A stretch of DNA of 60,502 bases from Bacteroidales bacterium (lineage in GTDB: Bacteria > Bacteroidota > Bacteroidia > Bacteroidales > VadinHA17), in the NCBI GenBank assembly GCA_003141525.1, contig PLML01000107.1, positions 1 through 60,502 on the forward strand, given 5' to 3'. Position numbers and translations under genes: made by a program. Positions 1 through 7,503 of the stretch are shown here, piece after piece. Position 1 is the stretch's first letter, and every line of letters starts with the position of its first letter. The notes beneath the pieces were generated by a model that saw only the letters and a list, made by a program, of their open reading frames with translations, ran no database searches and was not told the origin of the DNA.

Positions 1-42
1 TTAACGAAATAACTCTGTGTAAGTTCTTCAAAAATTAACATT

Positions 43-1173
43 ATGGAAAAAAACTCGAAAATATACATTGCCGGTCACAATGGTATGGTCGGTAGCGCAA
101 TCGGCAGGAATCTGACTTCAAAAGGATATACTAATTTCGTATATACTCCATTTCCGCCATTTGACCTGACTAACCAGCAGATTGTTGCTGACTTTTTTGC
201 AAAAGAAAAACCTGAATATGTTTTTCTGGCTGCAGCCAAGGTTGGAGGTATCTTGTCAAATAACACATATCGCGCTCAGTTTCTTTATGAAAACCTGATG
301 ATTCAGAATAATATAATTCATCAAAGTTATATACATGGTGTCAAGAAGTTATTGTTTCTGGGCAGTTCCTGTATTTATCCGGGAAATTGTCCCCAACCAA
401 TCAAAGAAGAATACTTATTGACAGGAGAATTAGAATATACCAACGAACCTTATGCTATTGCTAAAATTTCAGGTATAAAGATGTGTGAATCATACAACAT
501 ACAATACAATACGAATTTTATTTCTGTTATGCCAACAAACCTTTATGGGCCTAATGATAATTATAATCTTGAGACATCTCACGTACTTCCTGCCTTGATC
601 CGCAAAATGCATTTAGGCAAATGCCTGGAAAACAATAATTGGCAGGCACTAAGGGAAGACTTGAAAAAATACCCGATTGAAGGCGTGAATGAAAATTCAG
701 GTGAAACTACAATCATCCAGATTCTTACAAAGTATGGGATTCAAATGTCAACAGGCACCAAGAACCCTGCTCCCAGCACCAAGCACCAAGCAACCAGCAC
801 CCTGCAGCCAGTGACAATTACTCTCTGGGGAACAGGAAAACCATATCGGGAATTCCTGTATGTTGATGACCTGGCAGACGCCTGTGTTTATTTAATGAAG
901 AATATAGATTTTAAAGATCTGACTAAAGAAGGTAGTAAAGTTATTAATACACATATTAATATTGGTACCGGCCTCGATCTCACAATTAAGGAACTTGCAG
1001 AGTTCATAAAAGACATTATCGGGTTTGAAGGTCAACTGAAATGGGACAACTCAAAACCCGACGGCACGTATCGCAAACTGCTTGATGTTACTAAAATTAA
1101 CAAGCTGGGCTGGAGAGAGAAAATTAGTCTGGAAGAAGGGATTAAGTTAGTTTATAATAAATATTTAACTTAA
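43..1173 (+). CDS. fcl: GDP-L-fucose synthase (NADPH-dependent epimerase/reductase)
   Basis: Converts GDP-4-keto-6-deoxy-D-mannose to GDP-L-fucose in the cytoplasm, giving a donor for polysaccharide assembly. The protein has the extended-SDR nucleotide motif GHNGMVG (residues 11-17), the GSSCIYP segment (107-113), YxxxK at Y137/K141, and the family C-terminal run [11 protein letters not shown]. At 376 aa it is longer than the roughly 320 aa enterobacterial enzyme. The extra length lies between about 195 and 258. Part of this insert is usual for Bacteroidota homologues as I recall them, but residues 237-258 are encoded by a simple repeat (see 753-812). Gmd, the preceding enzyme, is not in the window and is presumably just upstream. 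Identification is firm. Confidence 0.93.
   Translation: MEKNSKIYIAGHNGMVGSAIGRNLTSKGYTNFVYTPFPPFDLTNQQIVADFFAKEKPEYVFLAAAKVGGILSNNTYRAQFLYENLMIQNNIIHQSYIHGVKKLLFLGSSCIYPGNCPQPIKEEYLLTGELEYTNEPYAIAKISGIKMCESYNIQYNTNFISVMPTNLYGPNDNYNLETSHVLPALIRKMHLGKCLENNNWQALREDLKKYPIEGVNENSGETTIIQILTKYGIQMSTGTKNPAPSTKHQATSTLQPVTITLWGTGKPYREFLYVDDLADACVYLMKNIDFKDLTKEGSKVINTHINIGTGLDLTIKELAEFIKDIIGFEGQLKWDNSKPDGTYRKLLDVTKINKLGWREKISLEEGIKLVYNKYLT
753..812 (+). repeat. Imperfect ACCAAG/CAGCACC repeat inside the fcl reading frame
   Basis: A C/A-rich stretch made of imperfect copies of CACCAAG and CAGCACC is kept in frame within fcl and encodes about 22 Thr/Pro/Ser/Gln-rich residues just before the conserved WGTGKPYREF segment. 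It does not look like the flanking codons. It resembles the short-unit intergenic repeats elsewhere in this window, as though such a repeat had entered a surface loop of the enzyme without breaking the frame. Confidence 0.6.
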
Positions 1174-1190
1174 TTAATAGCAACACACCA

Positions 1191-1212
1191 TAACAACATA
1201 ACAACATAACAT
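1191..1212 (+). repeat. Short tandem repeat, unit AACAACAT
   Basis: Two full copies and a partial copy of an 8-bp unit directly follow the fcl stop codon. It is the first of three intergenic 7-8 bp unit arrays in the window (others at 2114-2148 and 31333-31380). Confidence 0.6.
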
Positions 1213-1274
1213 AGCTCCTTTCAGCTTGTTTCTTAAATACATGACCCTGAACCCTGAAACGCTCTGACTTACTA

Positions 1275-1292
1275 ATCAGGATTTTTCCTGAT
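1275..1292 (+). terminator. Possible weak hairpin after fcl
   Basis: ATCAGGA and TCCTGAT pair as a 7-bp stem with a 4-nt T loop. No U-tract follows immediately; a T-rich run begins about 12 nt later. It lies between fcl and the toxin-antitoxin pair and could end the fcl transcript, but as a terminator it is weak. Confidence 0.3.
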
Positions 1293-1343
1293 ACTAAACT
1301 GATTATTTTTATTAACTTGCAATATCATATAAAACTTTGAGGA

Positions 1344-1631
1344 ATGCGTTTAAATCCTGAGATAGCCGGTTATCTGAAGCAGTTAATACAGGAAAAAATT
1401 CCAGGATCAACTATTTACTTATTCGGTTCCCGTGTTGATGATAGCGCTCTTGGAGGAGATATTGATCTGATGATACTTACAAATGAACCTGCCGACAAAC
1501 GCATATTCAGGAAAATCAGGATAGAGTTTATTAAAAAATACGGATGGAGAAAAGTTGATTTGGTGAATTTTACATATTCAAACGAATCATCCTTCCGAAA
1601 ATTGATTGACCTAAGCAGCATTAGACTATGA
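1344..1631 (+). CDS. mntA: MntA-type minimal nucleotidyltransferase (antitoxin of a HEPN/MNT pair)
   Basis: A 95-aa minimal nucleotidyltransferase of the DNA polymerase beta fold. It shows G28-S29, then D39-I-D41, with a third likely metal-binding acid at D72 (KVDLV). Experimentally studied MntA proteins use ATP to AMPylate a tyrosine of the partner HEPN ribonuclease and thereby silence it. The next gene overlaps by 4 bp (ATGA), the usual translational coupling for this pair, and it has the matching RxxxxHxY motif. GAGG lies only 1-2 nt before the ATG, so the ribosome-binding spacing is tight. The module sits between an intact fcl and the tail of another fcl, which suggests it arrived as cargo. 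Confidence 0.85.
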   Translation: MRLNPEIAGYLKQLIQEKIPGSTIYLFGSRVDDSALGGDIDLMILTNEPADKRIFRKIRIEFIKKYGWRKVDLVNFTYSNESSFRKLIDLSSIRL

Positions 1632-2089
1632 AACCAGATAAAGATCAGGCAATCATCGATCTGGTCCAATCCGAATGGGAATTGTTGCAAGCAGCAGTAG
1701 ACACCCTGCAACTGTCAATCCGTAAATGTCAATTGATAGGAATAAAAGAGAGTTATACCTTTGAAGAACTGGAATCATTCGATTCATTAACTTCAAAATT
1801 TAATCGAACATCAGATATTTTCGTACAAAAAGTCCTTCGCTCAGTATGGATGCTTTTGCATGAACCATTTGCACCATATATAGATATGATGAACAAAAGT
1901 GAGAAAATGTCGATAATCCGATCCGCTGATCAAATGATCGAGATACGTGATTTGAGGAATCAAATTGCCCATGAATACATTCCTGAAGCAATTCGTGACC
2001 TCATCCCTGAAGTCATTGAGTTAACATCTCAGCTAATTGAAAATATTGAAAACTGCCGGCGCTTCATGAAAGCAAGAGGATGGATCTAA
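1628..2089 (+). CDS. hepT: HepT-type HEPN ribonuclease toxin
   Basis: A 153-aa, predominantly helical protein with the HEPN signature RNQIAHEY (R110, H115, Y117), an exact RxxxxHxY. In known HepT toxins R and H form the RNase site of a dimer, and the Tyr is the residue AMPylated by MntA. The start codon overlaps the mntA stop. Length and gene order fit a MntA/HepT toxin-antitoxin system, which may stabilise this part of the locus or act in phage defence. Those roles are inferred from family members and were not read from this sequence. Confidence 0.85.
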   Translation: MKPDKDQAIIDLVQSEWELLQAAVDTLQLSIRKCQLIGIKESYTFEELESFDSLTSKFNRTSDIFVQKVLRSVWMLLHEPFAPYIDMMNKSEKMSIIRSADQMIEIRDLRNQIAHEYIPEAIRDLIPEVIELTSQLIENIENCRRFMKARGWI

Positions 2090-2113
2090 AACCGGCACCG
2101 TGACTAAGAGACA

Positions 2114-2148
2114 AGTAAGAAGTAAGAAGTAAAAAATAAGAAGTAAGT
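2114..2148 (+). repeat. Tandem repeat, five copies of a 7-bp unit AGTAAGA
   Basis: Five head-to-tail copies (two exact, three with changes) of AGTAAGA follow hepT. The next 50 bases contain T-rich direct repeats of CTTTTATCTTG that look partly complementary to it. Together they separate the toxin-antitoxin pair from the fcl remnant and may mark a recombination junction. Confidence 0.65.
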
Positions 2149-2209
2149 AGTCCCTAACAATGAATTCTTTACTTTTATCTTGTGACTTTTGTCTTTTATC
2201 TTGTTTTTG

Positions 2210-2326
2210 CCCGATGGCACTTATCGTAAATTGCTCGACGTATCAAAAATCAACAGGCTAGGCTGGAAGGAAAAGATCAGTCTGGAAGAGGGTGTAAGGA
2301 TGATTTACAGACGATATTCTGCCTGA
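2210..2326 (+). pseudogene. 3'-terminal remnant of a second GDP-L-fucose synthase gene
   Basis: An open frame with no start encodes 38 residues beginning [19 protein letters not shown] and ending at a TGA. It aligns without gaps to the last 38 residues of the intact Fcl at 43-1173, with 27 of 38 identical by my hand count. Nothing of the rest of fcl precedes it; the upstream side is repeat DNA. The two tails are too divergent for a recent duplication, so this is best read as the leftover end of a different fcl allele that was replaced or interrupted when the region upstream, including mntA-hepT, arrived. Confidence 0.88.
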
Positions 2327-2375
2327 TGAAATATGCTCTTTAATTTGTGTAATTTAGATATAAAAAACATATAAT

Positions 2376-3146
2376 ATGAAAGTACTTATCCTGGCAGGTG
2401 GATTAGGTTCCCGCTTGTCCGAAGAAACTGTTCTTAAACCAAAGCCTATGATAGAGATAGGCGGGAAGCCGATTTTGTGGCACATAATGAAGATATATTC
2501 ATTTTACGGATATAATGAGTTTATTATTCTCTGCGGATACAAGGGATACATGATCAAGGAATATTTTGCACATTATTTTCTTCATATGGCCGACATGACG
2601 ATTGACATGACATCCAATACCATAGTAAATCATAATAGTAATGCTGAACCATGGAAAGTGACATTGATTGATACCGGTGTGGATACAATGACAGGTGGGA
2701 GAATAAAAAGGGTACAGAAATATGTAGGTAATGAACCATTCATGCTTACCTATGGGGATGGGATTGCAGATATCAATTTAAATGAGCTGGTGGAATTTCA
2801 TAAAAGCCATGGAAAACTCATTACAATGACTTCTGTATTGCCTGAAGGACGTTTTGGTGCATTAAGCATTGATAATTCAAACATGATTAAGAGTTACCAG
2901 GAAAAACCTAAAGGTGATGGCTCGTGGATTAACGGCGGATTTTTTGTTTGTCAGCCTAATGTTTTTGACGAAATTGACAATGATAAAACCATTTGGGAAC
3001 GTAAACCATTGGAATCATTGGCCACAAAAGGAGAATTAGTAGCTTATCGTCATTTTGGATTTTGGAGACCAATGGATACATTGCGTGATAAGATTGAACT
3101 TGAAGAAATGTGGAATTCTGAAACCGCTAAATGGAAACTATGGTAA
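2376..3146 (+). CDS. rfbF: Glucose-1-phosphate cytidylyltransferase
   Basis: Makes CDP-D-glucose from CTP and glucose-1-phosphate, the entry step of the CDP-3,6-dideoxyhexose pathway. The N-terminal nucleotidyltransferase signature GGLGSRLSEET followed by KPKPM is clear, and the 256-aa length matches the enterobacterial RfbF/DdhA/AscA enzymes. It overlaps the following rfbG by 16 bp, so the two are co-translated. No other CTP transferase is present in the window, so all CDP-linked sugars here should depend on this gene. Confidence 0.93.
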   Translation: MKVLILAGGLGSRLSEETVLKPKPMIEIGGKPILWHIMKIYSFYGYNEFIILCGYKGYMIKEYFAHYFLHMADMTIDMTSNTIVNHNSNAEPWKVTLIDTGVDTMTGGRIKRVQKYVGNEPFMLTYGDGIADINLNELVEFHKSHGKLITMTSVLPEGRFGALSIDNSNMIKSYQEKPKGDGSWINGGFFVCQPNVFDEIDNDKTIWERKPLESLATKGELVAYRHFGFWRPMDTLRDKIELEEMWNSETAKWKLW

Positions 3147-4246
3147 CTAAAGAATTCTGGAATGGGAGGAAGGTTCTGATTACGGGACATACTGGTTTTA
3201 AAGGAAGCTGGCTATGTATGCTGCTTAAAAAGCTAGGTGCTGATATTTCAGGTTATGCTCTGGATCCCCCCACTTATCCAAGCTTATATAATCTTTGCAA
3301 TATTAATTCATTCGTTAAGTCAACAATTGGAGATATTCGGGACTTTGACAGATTATTAAATAAAATTGAACAGGATATGCCTGAAATAATAATTCACATG
3401 GCTGCCCAGCCTCTGGTTAAATTATCCTACGAGGCGCCTGTTCTGACTTATCAGACCAATATTATTGGGACGATGAATCTATTGGAAGCAATAAGGGTTT
3501 CAAAATTAAAATCCGTTAGAGTTCTTGTAAATGTAACGACTGATAAATGTTACGAAAATAAAGAGTGGCTTTGGCCTTATCGTGAAAACGAACCATTAGG
3601 AGGATATGATCCTTATTCAAGTAGTAAAGCGTGTTCTGAAATTGTTACTGCATCATACAGAAATTCTTTTTTCAATCTGGCAGAATATAGTAAACATCAT
3701 GTAGCAATTGCAACTGCAAGGGCGGGCAATGTAATCGGAGGAGGTGACTGGGCGGCTGACCGCTTAATACCTGACGTAGTTCGTTCTATTCTTGAGAATA
3801 ACCCAATTATTATTAGAAGTCCTAATGCAATAAGGCCCTGGCAACATGTACTTGACCCACTTACAGGCTATTTAATGTTATCCGAAAGACTATTTAGCTC
3901 TGGTATGCCATTTGCGGAATCATGGAATTTTGGCCCAAATGATTATGATGTAAAATCAGTTAAATGGATTGTGGAAAAATTGTGTGAAATGTGGGGAGAA
4001 GGGGCAACTTATGAAGTGGATGATAAGACTCATAAGCATGAAGCTACATATTTAAGACTGGATTGCTCTAAAGCAAAGGAGAAACTTAACTGGCAACCGA
4101 TTTGGAATCTGAACAAAACACTTGAAAGCATTATTGAGTTTACAGTAGGATATGTAAGAAAGGATAATCTAAGCGAGTTGTGCAATAACCAAATTTCAGA
4201 ATATTTTAATCTTGGGACTACTGTTAGTGGAAACACAGATTATTGA
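3131..4246 (+). CDS. rfbG: CDP-glucose 4,6-dehydratase
   Basis: Extended SDR converting CDP-glucose to CDP-4-keto-6-deoxyglucose. It has GHTGFKGSW near the N-terminus, the diagnostic MAAQPLV and RAGNVIGGGDWA stretches, YSSSK as the catalytic YxxxK, and NFGP near residue 260. At 371 aa it is slightly longer than the usual 357-360. Two ATGs at 3131 and 3140 are both possible starts; both lie within rfbF. The next pathway enzyme, RfbH, is not adjacent as it is in Salmonella and Yersinia, but about 10 kb downstream at 14676. Confidence 0.93.
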   Translation: METMVTKEFWNGRKVLITGHTGFKGSWLCMLLKKLGADISGYALDPPTYPSLYNLCNINSFVKSTIGDIRDFDRLLNKIEQDMPEIIIHMAAQPLVKLSYEAPVLTYQTNIIGTMNLLEAIRVSKLKSVRVLVNVTTDKCYENKEWLWPYRENEPLGGYDPYSSSKACSEIVTASYRNSFFNLAEYSKHHVAIATARAGNVIGGGDWAADRLIPDVVRSILENNPIIIRSPNAIRPWQHVLDPLTGYLMLSERLFSSGMPFAESWNFGPNDYDVKSVKWIVEKLCEMWGEGATYEVDDKTHKHEATYLRLDCSKAKEKLNWQPIWNLNKTLESIIEFTVGYVRKDNLSELCNNQISEYFNLGTTVSGNTDY

Positions 4247-4254
4247 TTATTAGT

Positions 4255-5319
4255 ATGTTTAATGTTTTACTTAAAAAAGACTTAGAACACATAACTACCC
4301 ATTCAGAAAGTGTCCTTGACCAACTGAGAGGGAAAAGTATTTTTATAACCGGAGGAACCGGATTTTTTGGGAAATGGATTTTAGAAACTTTTGCCTGGGC
4401 AAATATTGAGTTAGGTTTGAATGCAAAAATTGTTGTTTTGACTAGAAATATTCTTAATTTTAGAAAAACACACCAGTACTTTTTTGAAAATCATTTATTC
4501 TCTTTTGTGGAAGGTGATATTAATAATTTTATATTTCCGAAAGACAAATTTGATATTATTATTCATGGCGCAACTGATTCAAATTCAGAAATATATAAGT
4601 CAAATCCATTGTTATTATTTGATACAATTCTGGAAGGGACACGTCATATATTAGATTTTGCGGTCAAGTGTGAAGTCAGGAACTTTCTTTATATAAGTTC
4701 TGGGGCAATATATGGCAGGCAACCCTCAGAATTATCTCATATGTCTGAAGAATATAGCGGTGGTCCTGAATTAAATGTTGTTGGTACGTCTTATGCTGAG
4801 GGTAAAAGAGCTGCTGAAATGCTTTGCTCTCTTTATTCATCAAAACATGACATATCAATAAAAGTTGAAAGATGCTTTGCATTTGTAGGACCTTATCTAC
4901 CTTTGAATAAACATTTTGCTATTGGTAATTTTATGAGCGATTGCCTGTTGAACAGACCCATAATAATTAAAGGAGATGGGACTCCAATACGCTCCTATTT
5001 ATATTCTGCTGATCTGATCATTTGGCTATTTACCATCTTGATTAAAGGCGAGAATTGCCGACCTTATAATGTTGGATCAGAGGTTGGAATCTCTATAGAG
5101 AGTCTGGCAAGAACTATTGCAGCTTTAACAAAGGACCCTCTGGAGATAAAAATATTAACTAGGATCACCAGTCAAAGTGGTATAGAAAAGTATCTTCCAT
5201 CTACTAAACGGGCTCAAAATGAGTTGGGTCTGTGTCAATTTATTGATATAAACGATTCCATTCAGCGAACTTTGATTTATCACAAAGCTTCTTATGAAAT
5301 TAATAAGTACTATTTATGA
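4255..5319 (+). CDS. NAD(P)-dependent sugar epimerase/dehydratase (extended SDR)
   Basis: Rossmann protein with GGTGFFGKW as the dinucleotide-binding loop, an ISSGAIYG segment and YAEGK as the YxxxK catalytic pair. I take the ATG at 4255 as start; an in-frame TTG at 4243 overlaps the rfbG stop and is the alternative. About 30 residues precede the Rossmann fold, longer than in typical 4,6-dehydratases. The substrate is not evident. It leads directly into the NeuB-cupin/HAD/TPP genes and probably belongs with that cassette; acting on a CDP-4-keto sugar is the other possibility. Confidence 0.8.
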   Translation: MFNVLLKKDLEHITTHSESVLDQLRGKSIFITGGTGFFGKWILETFAWANIELGLNAKIVVLTRNILNFRKTHQYFFENHLFSFVEGDINNFIFPKDKFDIIIHGATDSNSEIYKSNPLLLFDTILEGTRHILDFAVKCEVRNFLYISSGAIYGRQPSELSHMSEEYSGGPELNVVGTSYAEGKRAAEMLCSLYSSKHDISIKVERCFAFVGPYLPLNKHFAIGNFMSDCLLNRPIIIKGDGTPIRSYLYSADLIIWLFTILIKGENCRPYNVGSEVGISIESLARTIAALTKDPLEIKILTRITSQSGIEKYLPSTKRAQNELGLCQFIDINDSIQRTLIYHKASYEINKYYL

Positions 5320-5348
5320 ATATTTAAGTTTTTTAATTAAAATATACT

Positions 5349-6857
5349 ATGAAAATATTTGAAAAACCGCTGTTCATTTTTGAAATGGCAAATAACCATA
5401 TGGGGAGTCTTAATCACGGCTTGAGAATTATTGATGAATTTGCTCATGTTAAAAAAGAATTTGAAAGTGATTTTAATTTTGCCTTTAAATTTCAATTTCG
5501 TCATCTCGATACTTTTATTCATCCAGATTTCAAAGAAAGGAAAGACCTAAAATATGTAAAGAGATTTTCTGAGACAAAGCTGACTGATGACGAATTCAGG
5601 ATACTGAAAAAAAATCTTGATAAATTTCATTTTTTTTCTATATGTACGGCTTTCGATGAGAAGTCAATTGATTTGATTGAAGAGATGGATTTTGACATAA
5701 TTAAAATTGCAAGTTGTTCTCTTACCGATTGGCCTTTATTAGAAAGAATTATTCTGACAAATAAACCAATCATAGCATCAACAGCAGGCTCTGATCTTAA
5801 TAGTATTGATAATGTTGTTAGTTTTTTTCAGCATCGAGATAAAGTTCTTACATTGATGCATTGTGTAGGTGAATATCCAACCAGTCCGGAGAACCTCCAG
5901 CTTAACCAAATAGATTTACTGCAAAATCGTTATGCCGGAATTAATATAGGATTTTCCACTCATGAAGATCCGGATAATCTTGATTCGATTAAGATAGTTG
6001 TTGCAAAAGGAGTAAGAATTTATGAAAAACATGTTGCGGTTGTGAAAGATGAATTCGCAAAGAATGAGTATTCAGCTACACCCGAACAAATTCTAAAATG
6101 GTTAATATCTGCCAGAGAAGCTTTTGCTATGTGTGGGATTTCAAACAGACGAGCTTCATTTTCTGAAAAAGAGTTAACTGATCTGCGGCAATTTAAGAGA
6201 GGTGTATATGCATCTAAAAGCATTAAACAAGGAGAAGTCATTGAACTTTCAAAAACATTCTTTGCTTTTCCAAATAATCCCAAACAACTTTTGGCAAATG
6301 ATATGTCAAAATATACTCAATTTATTGCAAAAAATGACATCAATTTGAATGAACCAATATTTGAAGATAACGTAGATAAATTAGAAAAACGAGAGAAAAT
6401 TTATACTATAGTTCAAAAAGTCAAAGACATATTATTGAAGGGGCGGATTATTTTTCCGGGAAAAGCGGAACTGGAGATTTCTCATCATTATGGCATAGAG
6501 AAGTTCTATGAATTTGGGACAACTATGATTACAGTAGTTAACAGAGATTACTGTAAGAAATTAATTATTTTGTTACCAGGTCAAAAACATCCGGAACAAT
6601 ACCACGCTAAAAAGGAAGAGACCTTTATGATTCTCTACGGTTCTATAAAGGTAACATTAGATGGAATAACCCAAACTTGCAGGCCTGGGGATATTGTAAT
6701 TGTAAAACCAGGCGTGAAACATGCTTTTACGACTGAGGATGGAACGGTATTTGAGGAAATATCATCAACTCATTTTGTAGATGATTCATTTTATACTGAC
6801 AAGAATATTCAAAATTTCAAAAAAAGAAAAACACTTCTAAGTTATTGGCTGGAGTAG
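5349..6857 (+). CDS. NeuB-family ulosonic acid synthase fused to SAF and cupin domains
   Basis: 502 aa in three parts. Residues 1-265 are a NeuB-type TIM barrel (NNHMGS, CVGEYPTSP around 172-180, GFSTHE at 201-206, EKH at 227-229), which in the family condenses phosphoenolpyruvate with an aldose. Residues about 283-343 are a SAF/antifreeze-like domain (RGVYASKSIKQGEVI). Residues about 350-500 are an added cupin resembling the D-lyxose isomerase type, with probable metal ligands H414, H419, E423 or E424, and H458. Ordinary NeuB is about 350 aa without the cupin. No CMP-sugar synthetase (NeuA) and no NeuC are seen, so this is unlikely to serve normal sialic acid synthesis. A tempting inference is that the cupin prepares or isomerises the aldose used by the barrel. 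The following HAD gene suggests a phosphorylated intermediate. Confidence 0.85.
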   Translation: MKIFEKPLFIFEMANNHMGSLNHGLRIIDEFAHVKKEFESDFNFAFKFQFRHLDTFIHPDFKERKDLKYVKRFSETKLTDDEFRILKKNLDKFHFFSICTAFDEKSIDLIEEMDFDIIKIASCSLTDWPLLERIILTNKPIIASTAGSDLNSIDNVVSFFQHRDKVLTLMHCVGEYPTSPENLQLNQIDLLQNRYAGINIGFSTHEDPDNLDSIKIVVAKGVRIYEKHVAVVKDEFAKNEYSATPEQILKWLISAREAFAMCGISNRRASFSEKELTDLRQFKRGVYASKSIKQGEVIELSKTFFAFPNNPKQLLANDMSKYTQFIAKNDINLNEPIFEDNVDKLEKREKIYTIVQKVKDILLKGRIIFPGKAELEISHHYGIEKFYEFGTTMITVVNRDYCKKLIILLPGQKHPEQYHAKKEETFMILYGSIKVTLDGITQTCRPGDIVIVKPGVKHAFTTEDGTVFEEISSTHFVDDSFYTDKNIQNFKKRKTLLSYWLE

Positions 6858-6888
6858 ATTTTAAGTTGTTTGAATCCATAAGACGATA

Positions 6889-7470
6889 ATGAAAACAATT
6901 GTATGGGATGTCGATGACGTTTTAAATGATCTTACAAGAGAATGGTTTGAAAAAGAGTGGCTTGTCACACATCCTGAATGTAATATAAGTTATACTCAGC
7001 TCAAATCGAATCCTCCAAATGAACTTTTGAATATTGATGTCCAGGATTATCTCAGATCATTAGATCATTATCGTTTATTATATGGTTCGAAATTGAAGCC
7101 AGTGGATGAAGTTTATTCCTGGTTTAAAAGATATGGTCAAATGTATAGAAATATTGTGCTTACATCAACACCGCTTTTTTATGCTCCATATTCATCTGAA
7201 TGGGTTTTGCGAAATTTTGGAGCATGGATCAGATCATTTAATTTTCTTCCCTCACTGAGAGAAGAATCTGAAATTTTTAATTATGACATGAATAAAGCTT
7301 CATACCTGAAATTGTTCGATAAGGTTGATTTATTTATAGACGATAACGAAAAGAATATTTTAGAGGCTCGCTCAATTGGGATAAATTGTATAACAATGCC
7401 CAGGCCATGGAATAGTGATACTTCAACTATTAAAGAGTTTTTATACAACTTGATTACCAATCATTTATAA
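6889..7470 (+). CDS. HAD-superfamily phosphatase
   Basis: 193 aa with HAD motif I VWDVDDVLND (nucleophile D7, acid D9), a TSTP motif II in the middle, a downstream basic region, and motif IV LFIDDNEKN. The short form and position between a NeuB-family synthase and a TPP enzyme suggest it dephosphorylates a cassette intermediate, as KDN-9-phosphate phosphatases do after their NeuB partners. The substrate itself cannot be read from the sequence. The gap to the upstream gene is about 30 bp and to the downstream gene about 33 bp, consistent with one operon. Confidence 0.8.
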   Translation: MKTIVWDVDDVLNDLTREWFEKEWLVTHPECNISYTQLKSNPPNELLNIDVQDYLRSLDHYRLLYGSKLKPVDEVYSWFKRYGQMYRNIVLTSTPLFYAPYSSEWVLRNFGAWIRSFNFLPSLREESEIFNYDMNKASYLKLFDKVDLFIDDNEKNILEARSIGINCITMPRPWNSDTSTIKEFLYNLITNHL

Positions 7471-7503
7471 TGTTTTATTGATAACATATATCAATATAAA
7501 AGT

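Noticed and set aside
5349..6857. Ordinary N-acetylneuraminate synthase of a sialic acid pathway
   Set aside because: No CMP-sialic acid synthetase, epimerase or sialyltransferase is visible, and the cupin fusion is not part of that enzyme.
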